Assembly: GCA_000482145.1 (NCBI GenBank)
Contig: AUXH01000016.1
Coordinates: 1 to 64,000 of the forward strand
Direction: 5' to 3'
DNA from: Strigomonas culicis
Taxonomy: Eukaryota; Euglenozoa; Kinetoplastea; Trypanosomatida; Trypanosomatidae
Length of the DNA: 64,000 nt
Within the stretch, counting starts at the first letter, position 1. Each line of letters opens with the position of its first letter. The translations under genes and the position numbers were made by a program. Below, piece after piece: positions 1 to 9,500 of this stretch. Below the pieces are notes generated by a model. The model did not search any database. It was not told where the DNA came from and saw only the letters and a list, made by a program, of their open reading frames with translations.

Positions 1-2
1 AC

Positions 3-30
3 TATATATATATATATATATATATATATA
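3..30. repeat. (TA)n microsatellite at window edge
   Basis: A run of alternating T and A opens the window, downstream of the eIF3d stop. The rest of positions 1-229 is AT-rich and holds no gene that I can see; it would be eIF3d 3' UTR and spacer. Confidence 0.9.
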
Positions 31-229
31 CTTCGGTATTGGTTTAGTGTTGGTTATCATTATTAATGTTAACATCATCGTAGATTCTTTCGCCTCTTTT
101 TTTTTTTTGTGTGTGTGTGCATATGTGCCACACTAGCTCCTGAGATAGTTACAATTGAACCAAAACGACGATAGAAAAGAAAACAAAATAAAAGAAGTGA
201 TTTCTTTAAATATATTAGTTAAACTGCTT

Positions 230-1828
230 TTAGTTGTCATCTTCCTCCTCATCCTCTTCTCCCTCTTCTTCTTCCTCCTCCTCTTCCTCTTCGTCGTCGT
301 CGTCCAGGTCGTTGTACTCCATCACCAGCACCTTGGTGCTGCCGGACGGCTTCACCACGCGCGCCCGCTCACCGCTCTCCATATTGCTGACCAGTGCGTC
401 GAAGATGGAGTCGGCGACGGCCCACAGGTGGGCCATATTGATGTGCAGCTGCTTCGCTAAGTTGCGCGGATCGTTCGTCTCGACCTTTAGGATCTGGTGC
501 TCCGTCGGGATGCTCTCCACCGCACGCTTGCCGACCTTGCGGGCTAGGAAACCAATGTTGATCTTGCTGGCGTCCGCGAGGAGTGAGAGCGCGACCCAGC
601 GCGTCATCTTGCACGAGTTCAGCACGAAGGCGTTCATCATCGTCGTCGACGCGTTCGAGACGAGGTCCTTCCGCCAGGCGCTCTCCGTGTCGGGGGTGCG
701 GTGCTCCAGGAGGCCGAAGAGACGGATGAACACGAACTGGTTCAGGTTGGCATCCTTCTCTGCCGCGTCGATGGTGCAGCGCACGAGCACGTCGTACTCG
801 CGGTTCGCGCCCTTGATGGAAAAGAGACGGTAGCGGTACATGCGGCGCTGCGTCTTGGGGAAGGGGTTCTTCTCCGTCTTTACCTGCGCGACGGAGGGCG
901 TGCAGCCCGCCATCTGGAACGCCTTGTGCGCCTTGGTGGACTCGGTGCCGTAGCTCATGATGCGCTCGGACTCCACCGGCATGTCCTCGCTTGGCCGGTC
1001 CTTCACCGGCGCCGTCTCGCTCACCCACTCCACGTCGACAAGGCTCTCCGCGTCCTCCTTGGTGAGCAGGAAACTGTTTAGGAAGCGCACGACGTTGATG
1101 TGCCACGGGTGGTCGCCGATGTGAGACGTCATGAGCACGCTCAACAGCTCGTCCGTCGTCACGATCAGCGGACGGTCGGGGTTCTTGGAGGCCACCGTCT
1201 TCATGATATCCTTAATCACAGCGTCAGCCATGATGTTGAAGGTCGTGTAGTCCTCCTCCTTCACCTCCGTCTCCTTGAGGTTGATGGGACGCGCGCAGGA
1301 CACTTTGTTCATGTTCGAGTCATACACAAACGGCTGGCCATACAGGCCGTACTCCTTGCACTGGGGCAGCGTCGCCAGCATCTTCTTCTGCACATCCACC
1401 TTCTGGAGCTCGGCGTACACGACGACGCCCGTGTTGACGGGAACAGTGCTAGGTAGGCCAACCACATCCTTCTTCCGGTAGTCCACCCTCTTCGCGTTCT
1501 TACCCCTCTTGCCGCCCCGCTTCATGGCCGCGGCATTGCGGTTAAAGCGGTTCTTGTTCTGCGCGTTGGCCTTGTGGGAGGTCTTCGCGCGCTCATTCTC
1601 GAACGCCTTCTGGCGACGCTCATCCTTGACCACTTCGAAGCCGCGGCCCTTATGCGCATCCTCATCCTTCTCCTTCTCTAGCGTGCTGCGGAGCCACTCC
1701 ATCGGGAAGAGCTCCGTGTCTTTCAGGTAGAGCTCGAACGACTGCCCGTCGACGGTCATCTCCTCCGCCGGAGGCCCCCAGGTGAACTCGGGATTGATGT
1801 AAAGGTCAGGGGGGAGCTCAAACGTCAT
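230..1828 (-). CDS. EIF3D: Eukaryotic translation initiation factor 3 subunit D (eIF3d)
   Basis: eIF3d is a subunit of the cytosolic eIF3 complex, which loads the 40S ribosome on mRNA; its central fold binds the mRNA cap in other eukaryotes. The 532-residue product has the family layout: an N-terminal tail with an FELPPD-like start and a WGP motif, a basic Arg/Gly/Asn linker at about residues 85-120, then the conserved cap-binding core. The core includes RYRLFSIKG followed by REYDVLVRC, close to eIF3d of animals and plants. The last 30 or so residues are almost all Asp and Glu, as in many eIF3d tails. The start is supported by a splice acceptor about 32 bases upstream. It is the most downstream gene of the minus-strand array in this window. 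Recognised from conserved blocks, not by alignment. Confidence 0.93.
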   Translation of the reverse strand: MTFELPPDLYINPEFTWGPPAEEMTVDGQSFELYLKDTELFPMEWLRSTLEKEKDEDAHKGRGFEVVKDERRQKAFENERAKTSHKANAQNKNRFNRNAAAMKRGGKRGKNAKRVDYRKKDVVGLPSTVPVNTGVVVYAELQKVDVQKKMLATLPQCKEYGLYGQPFVYDSNMNKVSCARPINLKETEVKEEDYTTFNIMADAVIKDIMKTVASKNPDRPLIVTTDELLSVLMTSHIGDHPWHINVVRFLNSFLLTKEDAESLVDVEWVSETAPVKDRPSEDMPVESERIMSYGTESTKAHKAFQMAGCTPSVAQVKTEKNPFPKTQRRMYRYRLFSIKGANREYDVLVRCTIDAAEKDANLNQFVFIRLFGLLEHRTPDTESAWRKDLVSNASTTMMNAFVLNSCKMTRWVALSLLADASKINIGFLARKVGKRAVESIPTEHQILKVETNDPRNLAKQLHINMAHLWAVADSIFDALVSNMESGERARVVKPSGSTKVLVMEYNDLDDDDEEEEEEEEEEGEEDEEEDDN

Positions 1829-1860
1829 AGTTAAAATATGCAGATAACAATTAAGAGAAA

Positions 1861-1919
1861 CTGTAATAGCAGTTCATGGAGTCGAGAACAGGGGGGAGAG
1901 AGAGAGAGAATAAGAGAAA
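1861..1919 (-). other. Predicted trans-splice acceptor and polypyrimidine tract of eIF3d
   Basis: On the minus strand a CT-rich tract (plus-strand purines at about 1888-1919) is followed by the first AG (plus-strand CT at 1861-1862), about 32 bases before the eIF3d ATG. This is the usual trypanosomatid spliced-leader addition layout. Confidence 0.6.
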
Positions 1920-2108
1920 TAAATGCGGTTTTACGGTAATAAAAACAACAAGAAGTGGTTGTGCATAACCAGTGCAATACCACACACACAGTAACAACAG
2001 CAAAGGCACATGTTGGAGCCTAGGGAGTACATTGATAATAGGAGGAAAGAACGATAATTAGAATGGATGTCAAGAAACCACCACTCATGCCATAGATACC
2101 AGACCATG

Positions 2109-3653
2109 CTACTGCTCCAGCTGCAACTGCACTGCACGCTGCAGGTTCCCTTCACACGCAAGGAGCAGTTCCATCGCAGTGTCTTCTCCGACATATGGGA
2201 ATACGTCACAAAACTCTTTGACCTTCTCTTCTAATGCGGCCCTATCGTCCACCTCGGGCTCAGGTGCGGGGATACACTCCACGCCCGTGTTGGGGAGAGC
2301 GGTGCAGCGGGTCGCCTCCTTCTCGTGCTGCAGCTGAAGCAACACTTCCTGGTGCGTGACCGAGTCGATGGGCAAATCCTGTGCCACCGCCTTGGCCTGC
2401 AACTTGCTACGGCAGAGCTGAATACACTCCTCCGAAAACTCACTACCAGTGCAGGCCTGAATGTAGCTGAGTAATGGATCCGTGTCGATGCCTTCACCAT
2501 CCGTGAAGTTACCGTCTTCCGAGATGCTATCCAGGCGACTGAATACAAAGGTCGATTTATCGGCAAAGTTCTCGTCCGAGCAGAGGGCGAGAAGCCTACC
2601 GTTCAGCTTGGTGAGGGTGAAGAAGTGGTTCCGCCGGAACAGCACCACCACCTCCCGCTCCCCCACCGCCGCCTCCAGCGCACGCAGGCCGGCTTCCGTC
2701 ATCTGATGCGCGCTCGTGAGGTCGTAGAAGGAGGCGGCCAGCTGCTGCTGCGCCATATCCGCGGACGACGTCGCCGGCAGCCCGTCGGACGGCCCGCCGA
2801 CCGGCGACGCGGCGGACGCGACGAGGTCGACGAGCTGGTTGAAGGACAGCTCGCGCAGCGGGGCGTAGGGGCTCTCCGCCGGTATGACCCAGCCATGCAG
2901 CAGGCGGACGCCTGCCAGCGCAAAGAGAAGCACCGCATTGTCGCCCACAAAGCTCTCTTCACTCGCGAAGACCGGGTCTACGTCCAGGCCCTCGTACATG
3001 CGCGCCAGGACGTGCTGCGCCCTGTCGCCCGCGGGGCTCGTCCCCAAGAGGAAGTCGCGCCTCTCCGAGAGCCGCGCCGCGTCGTGCACGACGGAGGCGA
3101 TCGTGGGGAGCGTGCTGTCACGAGGCGACTCGGTAGCGTCACTGGAATCCAACGGAAGAAAACGGGGCAGCTCTGGGGCCGTCCACAGGTAGTCGGCGAG
3201 CGCATTCTGCAGCTCCGCGGCGCTAATATAGTTTGCATGCGTTTGCTTCAGCTTCAGCTTTCCTCCCAGCAGCAGAGCATTGGCAAGCGCGAGAACCGGG
3301 CACGGCCCGTTGCGGCCTTGCATAACAACCGACATGCACTGGCAACTAAAAACAACTTGCTTCACACGATGCTCGACGCCGCGGGTTGCCGCAGGCGCAC
3401 ACTCATCAATCAGCCTCACCATCGCTGGGTCGCCCGCGATGTCGGCGAGCGGGAAGCCGGTGACCGTTTCGTGTGCGCAGTTGACATCCAGAAGTACGTA
3501 GAGATCCTCACCTTGGACGCCGATCACAGAGCCGGTCCCTTTGGACGTCCGAACACGGGCATTAAACTGGAATCCGAGGGGCTCTAGCGTTTCGCAGTCG
3601 ATATGGAGGACATGCGTGATGCCTTCATCATCGATCATGCTGATGGGCTCCAT
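2109..3653 (-). CDS. MINDY-family (FAM63-type) deubiquitinase
   Basis: MINDY enzymes are cysteine proteases that trim Lys48-linked ubiquitin chains. The 514-residue product carries the catalytic-cysteine block NGPCP (Cys118) in a QGRNGPCPVLALANALLL context, and the catalytic-histidine block RNHFFTLTK (His about 341) followed by the CSDENF strand typical of the family. The last 45 residues look like a UBA-type ubiquitin-binding helix bundle. The first 95 residues, before the catalytic domain, form an extra beta-rich segment (GVQGEDLYVLLDVNCAH) that I do not recognise from animal MINDY-1. Both catalytic residues are present, so activity is likely. Probably cytosolic, since no signal or membrane segment is seen. 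Confidence 0.85.
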   Translation of the reverse strand: MEPISMIDDEGITHVLHIDCETLEPLGFQFNARVRTSKGTGSVIGVQGEDLYVLLDVNCAHETVTGFPLADIAGDPAMVRLIDECAPAATRGVEHRVKQVVFSCQCMSVVMQGRNGPCPVLALANALLLGGKLKLKQTHANYISAAELQNALADYLWTAPELPRFLPLDSSDATESPRDSTLPTIASVVHDAARLSERRDFLLGTSPAGDRAQHVLARMYEGLDVDPVFASEESFVGDNAVLLFALAGVRLLHGWVIPAESPYAPLRELSFNQLVDLVASAASPVGGPSDGLPATSSADMAQQQLAASFYDLTSAHQMTEAGLRALEAAVGEREVVVLFRRNHFFTLTKLNGRLLALCSDENFADKSTFVFSRLDSISEDGNFTDGEGIDTDPLLSYIQACTGSEFSEECIQLCRSKLQAKAVAQDLPIDSVTHQEVLLQLQHEKEATRCTALPNTGVECIPAPEPEVDDRAALEEKVKEFCDVFPYVGEDTAMELLLACEGNLQRAVQLQLEQ

Positions 3654-4809
3654 GGATATTCGCGTGTGTGGCGATCGGTCACACGTGTTATAAAGACAGA
3701 ACAGTTGAGAAAATATGATACTGGTATCCTCGAGTAAAACAAAAGGATCTCTTATAACCGCCAGCCCTTAAGCGTACGTAAAACAACAGAAGATCCTGAG
3801 AAAGGAGCAGGAGAGAAAATGGGTACGAAAACACAGTGTACAAGTCGATGCGGTGAACCACCGAAATGAGACGCAACTAAGGCAGCTATTTCGTGATACA
3901 TGCATGTATGCGCCAGTGGCCGTATCTTTTTTTGCAGTTAAGCAGTTGGTGCCGAACACATACCGAAGCATATACATTTGCAGCTTCTTCGTGCCCATAG
4001 AGATGGTCACGCGTGATTCGCCGTGAGGGTGGGGCAAGCAGCAGCGCACTGTCAGGCAAGAAGTAGCCGTCCGCACCCCCCTCGCAGAAAGGCCTGTGCT
4101 CATGTGGGAGACAGAAAGCCGCTTTCACTGAGTCACCAAAGTGAAAGACACACACTGTTTCGGTTCCACACTTTCCTGTCTTCTGGCGGTGGAGCAGTGC
4201 TTTGGGAAACAATGAAGCCGCCGCCCACAGTCGGGGACAGCGGGGGGTAGCAACGTGCCTATGTCGAAGCGCACGCAGGAGCTCTTGCCGCTATACAGAC
4301 AGGAGTGCCATTGACAGCAGAAACTGTTTCCGTCAGCGGTAAAAAAGCATGGAACCGTCAGAAGGTAGGACGCAAAGACACCTAGCTGCGAAAAAAACAA
4401 AAAAGAAGTATTGAAAAGAGAAGAAATACACACACACACAAACACACATGTACGTATATACAGTAGTATGGAAATAGATGCGCCTGTAGCTTCATGTCTG
4501 CGTGTCAGTCCGCAGAATACGCATCTACTAGCACATCAGTCCGTGTGTCGCTGCAGCACGACAGTACTACAAGGATCATTTACTAATTTGCATATATCCA
4601 AAGAAAAACAAGTATATAAAGAAGTATTTGGTATACGTCCAACTATTCACAAAAAAAAAACATATGTAGAAAAATGTCGAAGAACGACATAATGGAACAA
4701 CTACATATCGAAAAAAAAAAAGCGCTTACAGCACTAATGGAAATGCTAGAAAAAAACAAATCCAAGAAGCGAAAACAGTGATAGTAATAAAAAAAAAGTA
4801 TATCCATTG
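3654..4809. other. Intergenic spacer, MINDY 5' side to threonine aldolase 3' side
   Basis: No supported gene. A purine tract at about 3796-3820 with a CT at 3794-3795 is a possible trans-splice acceptor for the MINDY gene. Positions 3980-4330 are less AT-rich than the flanks, but the short open frames there (up to 108 codons, on both strands) show no recognisable protein and overlap each other. Positions 4580-4809 return to A-rich sequence. Confidence 0.5.
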
Positions 4810-5883
4810 TTACGCAATCAAGATGTTTCGCAAAACATCAATGATAACCTGGGATGCATATTTGACATCCTCTTGTGAAACATTAAGGTTAAGCACCATT
4901 CTGACACCCTTAGGATTAAAATCACTGATGAGAATGTGCCTATCCTTGCACTGCTTCAGAAAAGTATCTCGACAAACGGAATGTGCGAATTCAATGAAAA
5001 AAATGTTTGTTTCCGGAGGTAATATCGTGATATCCTTCGTATGCCCCTCGAGCCCCTCTTGCAGAAGGCTTGCCAGCATCTTCGCGTTCTCATGGTCCTC
5101 ACGCAACCGCTCGTAGTTGTGCTCCATCGCGTAGAGCCCGGCCGCCGCCATGATGCCCGCCTGGCGCATGCCGCCGCCAATCATCTTGCGGAACTGGCGC
5201 GCGGTCTCCACGAACTCCTTCGTGCCGGCGAGGAAGCCGCCCACCGGCGCGCCCAGCCCCTTGCTCAGGCAGCACTGCACGCTGTCGAAGGGGGCGCTCA
5301 CCTCCCGCATCGACAGGTTCTGCGCGACTGCCGCGTTCCACAGGCGGGCGCCGTCGCAGTGCAGCGCCACCTTGCGGCCCTGCACCTCGTCGCACAGCTG
5401 GCGCACCTGATGCACATACGCGTTCGGCAGCACATGGCCGTTGTAGGTGTTCTCCAGAAATACGGCCCGCACCAGGGTCCGGTGGATGTTCTCCGAGAGG
5501 CTCAGCACCTCGCGGATGGCCTCCAGTGGAAGCTTCCCGTCCGCGTCATTTGGAATCTGGTACGTGGAGGCGTGGGCGAGGAGATTGATGCCGCCACGCT
5601 CAAAGCGCATCACGTGCGCCCTCTGTCCAATAACAATCTCCGTCATGGGCTCCAGGCCGTACACCATACACGCGAGGAGGTTTCCCATCGTGCCGGAGCA
5701 CACGTACACGGCTGCCTCCTTCCCCACAAGCTCGGCGGCCCGCCTCTCGAGCTCAAGGCATGTGGGGTCCTCGCGGTAGACATCGTCTCCGACCGCAGCC
5801 GTCGCCATCGCCTGACGCATCGCTTCGGTCGGCAACGTGATGGTGTCAGAGCGGATGTCAATTGTGTGCGCTCGATCCGACAT
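4810..5883 (-). CDS. L-threonine aldolase (low-specificity type, PLP-dependent)
   Basis: The enzyme cleaves threonine or allo-threonine to glycine and acetaldehyde with pyridoxal phosphate. The 357-residue length is normal for the family. The sequence shows an RSDTITLP start, GDDVYREDP (residues 32-40), the HCDGAR block (175-180) whose Asp binds the PLP ring nitrogen, and Lys208 in SKGLGAPVGG, the expected Schiff-base lysine. No targeting signal is evident, so it is probably cytosolic. The gene makes glycine and acetyl-unit precursors from threonine; homoserine kinase, the penultimate step of threonine synthesis, lies 15 kb upstream in the same array. The last 75 or so codons (4810-5040) are clearly more AT-rich than the rest of the gene. 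Confidence 0.93.
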   Translation of the reverse strand: MSDRAHTIDIRSDTITLPTEAMRQAMATAAVGDDVYREDPTCLELERRAAELVGKEAAVYVCSGTMGNLLACMVYGLEPMTEIVIGQRAHVMRFERGGINLLAHASTYQIPNDADGKLPLEAIREVLSLSENIHRTLVRAVFLENTYNGHVLPNAYVHQVRQLCDEVQGRKVALHCDGARLWNAAVAQNLSMREVSAPFDSVQCCLSKGLGAPVGGFLAGTKEFVETARQFRKMIGGGMRQAGIMAAAGLYAMEHNYERLREDHENAKMLASLLQEGLEGHTKDITILPPETNIFFIEFAHSVCRDTFLKQCKDRHILISDFNPKGVRMVLNLNVSQEDVKYASQVIIDVLRNILIA

Positions 5884-5965
5884 GATTACAGAAAAAGAGT
5901 GCGAATATGAAGGTTGGTTGTAAGTGTATGAAGTTGAGCGTTCACTCGATGAAGCCTATAACGGG

Positions 5966-6003
5966 CTGTGGAAGAGTGGGGGGGGGGAGAGAAAGAGAGA
6001 AAT
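5966..6003 (-). other. Predicted trans-splice acceptor and polypyrimidine tract of threonine aldolase
   Basis: A plus-strand purine tract with a 10-base G run (5977-5986) gives a C/T-rich tract on the minus strand. The first AG after it (plus-strand CT at 5966-5967) lies about 83 bases before the ATG. Confidence 0.55.
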
Positions 6004-6542
6004 GTGGCGAAATAAAACAAAAAAAGAATGCACCTTTTTTTCTTCTTCTGAACCTTATAGCACTCTGGTCATGAGTACGATTGTCACAGTTGCAATTAGT
6101 ATCATATTTACGGTTTTAGTGGATGCGTCCTTATGCCATTAGGTACACATCACTGACACGAATCATAGAGTATAATACAATTAGGAAGACAAGTACGATA
6201 GCGCTGTAACAATGATGAAATATATAAATGTTGTAGCTGTGATAACAAAACAGTGGAAGGGAAAAGTGAAAAAAGGTGTAAACAAGATTAACAGCAAAAA
6301 AAAAAAAACAGAAAAGGGAACAAAGAAAGAAGAGGTAGACTCTCACAGTCCTTCATCTAGATAGAAAGATTGGTGGATATCTTATACAAATGTAATCCAT
6401 TCACGGAAGTTACCGTACACTTCATACTCACTAGCTCATGTTTATAAACGGTAATGAAAATCAAGTTATGTACTTGAAAACAATTATTCAGAGAGTTTTT
6501 CCTCATCTACGGTAGTGTCTCCCTCTTTCACTTCCCCCTTCA

Positions 6543-6566
6543 ACACACACACACACACACACACAC
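6543..6566. repeat. (AC)n microsatellite
   Basis: About 12 AC units, just downstream of the stop codon of the kinase gene, in its 3' UTR. Confidence 0.9.
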
Positions 6567-6576
6567 TCGTTGTTTG

Positions 6577-9500
6577 TTACTGCTTCTTCTTTTCGCTTTC
6601 CATCGTTGTTTCTGTCTCTTCATCCGATGGCTTGGGCACGGGTGGCTCCGTCTGTGACCTCCGCAGGTGGACCTCCCGTGGGCTGCCGCCCGAGCGGGAG
6701 GGCGCTGTCGTCTGGCGCGACACGAGCGGCTGGGAGGATGAAGAGCCCGTGTCCTTCGAGTGCAGCGTGTGACTATCCGCGGTGTAAGCCGCGTGGCTGC
6801 TGTCGTCCGACGGGGTGGCGGCCATCCACGTGTGGAGCGACCCGTCCGCCTGCCTGTCGGTCTTGCCGACCGTGCGGCCGCTGCGCTGGCGCACGCCGGA
6901 AGGCCGGGCATCTGTGGTGGTGGAGGATGTCAACAAAGGCGTGTAGTAGTCGATCTGCGACATGGGCGAGCTCACGGAGTCGCTCGCGAGGCTCGTCAGG
7001 TCGGACACGCTGTCGTTGCCACGGGACGCCGCCACGGCGGCCAGCCACGGATGCCGCAGCAGCTCGTCCGCGGTGGCCCGCTTGGCCACGTCGCGCTCGA
7101 AGCAGTGGTAGAGGAAATCGCGGCAGACGTCGGAGGTCTCCTCCGGAATCTGCGGAATGTCGTTCGTCGAGCCGACGTAGAACATGGCAGAGTAGACGTT
7201 GTCGAACTCCTCCCGCCACGGCGGCTCGCCGCGGTTGAGCATCTCAACGACGGTGCAGCCGACGGACCAGATGTCGGCCTTGGTGCCGTACGCCTCGCTG
7301 CGGATCACCTCCGGCGCCATCCAGAAGGGCGAGCCGACGAGCGTGCCACACCCCACGTGGCTGCCGTTCGCGACGTTTGCGAGCGACTTGCTGCACCCAA
7401 AGTCCGCGAGCTTCGCGACGCCGAGGCCGTCGATCAGAATGTTCTCGCCCTTGATGTCGCGGTGGACGACGCCCTTGTAGTGCAGGTACTGCAGCCCTCG
7501 GAGGATCTGATACGTGTACAGCTGCATGACTGCCTCCGTCAGCTCGCTGAATTTGCGCAGAATCGAAGTGAGACTACCGCCGACCGCAAACTCCATGAAC
7601 ACGAGCATGGTGTCGCCCATCATGTGTGCGCCGTAGTATCGGATGATGTTCGGGTGCGACAGCTGCTTCAGCACGTCCACCTCCGCCTTAACACTCTCCA
7701 GCACCTCGAGGTTCTCGTTCAGCACGTTCACGTACTTCACCGCCACCAGGCGGCCGCTGCTCAAGATGCCGAGGTACACGGTGCCGTAGCTCCCCTTGCC
7801 GAGGGCGGGGCCGCAGCTGAAGATCTCCATCTCCTCCGTTGTCAGCAGGCTGTACGTGCTGGACGGCGAGTGGGGGGCAATGGACGCGGCAGAGACAAAA
7901 TCATCGTACTCCCGACGCGCCAGGAGGGAGGACGGTCCGGCGGAGACCGCCACGGTGTCGGCGCCCTGCGCGCCCACGTAGAAGGCACGCAGCATGCGAT
8001 GCGTCTCGTAGCGGTAGCGCTCCTGCTTCTCCAAAAACTCGATACGCAGTCGCGCGATGGCGTTGAGCGTGTTCTCGCGGTCTGTCGCGTCGCCCGAGGC
8101 GAACACCTCCATCTTCAGGTCCGCGATGCGGCTGCGGATCTGTGCAAGCGAGCGTCGAAGCGCGTCAATGCTGGCATCGCCCACGCTTTCGTTGGATGCG
8201 CGGGCATAGAGAACGTTAATCCAGAAACTCACAAAGATGCCGATGGCGGTAACGGCAAACACACATTTAAACATGAAGTCTCCATCCGTACAAGACGAAA
8301 TGGAGCCTCTGAACGCACGCAGGTCGTGGTATAAGATGGTTGCGACCACGATGATCAAAAAGATGCGCATGTGCAGAAGAAAGCGGTTTATATTGGTGTA
8401 GGCCGTAGGAGGCGAGACCCAGTTAAGCAGCAGGTAGAGCACGTGGAAGAACCCAACGCAGGCAGCCGTCTTGCCCGCACTGCCGTAGAACACTTTCCAC
8501 AGCAATATCTCCAGTATGTTCACATTGTGCATCAGAAACATCCACGCACTCTTCACTTTCAGGTCCACGCGCGACATGCGCATCTGCATGTTCGACACTG
8601 TGAACGGCTCTAGCACCGCGACGGATAAAAAGGCGGCAAAGGCCAAGATAAACGTGGTCCTGTTGTCAAATTCGTGGCACGACGGCACGTCTTGCCATAG
8701 AGTGGAGCAAGCGATGCCGTCCATCACGAAGGAGACAATAGGAATGTGGAAGAGGGAGAGCATCCCAACGATGAAGATGGTGCCGCTATCCAAGCACTCC
8801 AATACATACTGCAGTATTTGCAGATGCCAATTCATCAGCATCGGCCGTCGCTTCAGGGGACGCTGGCTCACCGCGAACGTCACAGCGGAGACCAAGATGG
8901 TGGTCAGATACGCCACGTTGGCGTGGTGCACCCTGACCAGGCGGTGCGGCATCAAGACACCAATGCTGCGCATGCTGAACATGCCCGCGAGTGGCAGCGG
9001 CGCGGCCATGCTGGGGTGGAAGGCGACCAGCGTGTTCTGCACGTAGGTGAGCGCCACCGTACAGAAGCAGACGTAGTTCATGGTGCTGTAGCTCAGCTCG
9101 TGCCACGTGAGCGTCAGTCGGAGCGGAGAGGGCATCAGCAGATCGTCGCGCCACTGGGCCAGCGTGGAGCCGCGCAGGCGCACAAAGCCGCAGAAGAGCA
9201 CAACGGACAAGAGAAGCGCAATCGTCACGCCGCGGAGCATCACCGCAGTGGGGAGCTGTTCCTCGTCCAGTGAGAACTTCGCCTCCTCACTCATCCAGAA
9301 CAGGCTGAGCATCTGCCGCCTCTGCACGTAGTCCTTCACGAGCCCGGCCGGGCACGGAATGTCTAGAGGAAGCCCGCCGAGACGGATTCGGCCCCTGTCG
9401 CTCGTTTTGTTGAGCGACACCTCTGCTTTGAACGACTCTGCATGTAGGAGCGGTACGCAGCGCACCGCACCCTCGGTGCTCACGTGGAGGCTGCCGTTGA

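Larger units (their letters stand above)
5884..6576. other. Intergenic spacer, threonine aldolase to RDK1-like kinase
   Basis: It contains the threonine aldolase 5' leader (5884-6003), AT-rich sequence without a supported gene, and an (AC)n microsatellite next to the stop of the upstream kinase gene. Confidence 0.6.

Noticed and set aside
3886..4445. Two overlapping open frames of 106-108 codons between MINDY and threonine aldolase
   Set aside because: They overlap each other in different frames, Cys/Leu-rich without a recognisable family, and no splice signal fits.
6760..8334. 524-codon plus-strand open frame opposite the kinase gene
   Set aside because: It is the complement of GC-rich kinase codons, has no family similarity (Arg/His/Val/Asp-rich), and points against the array.
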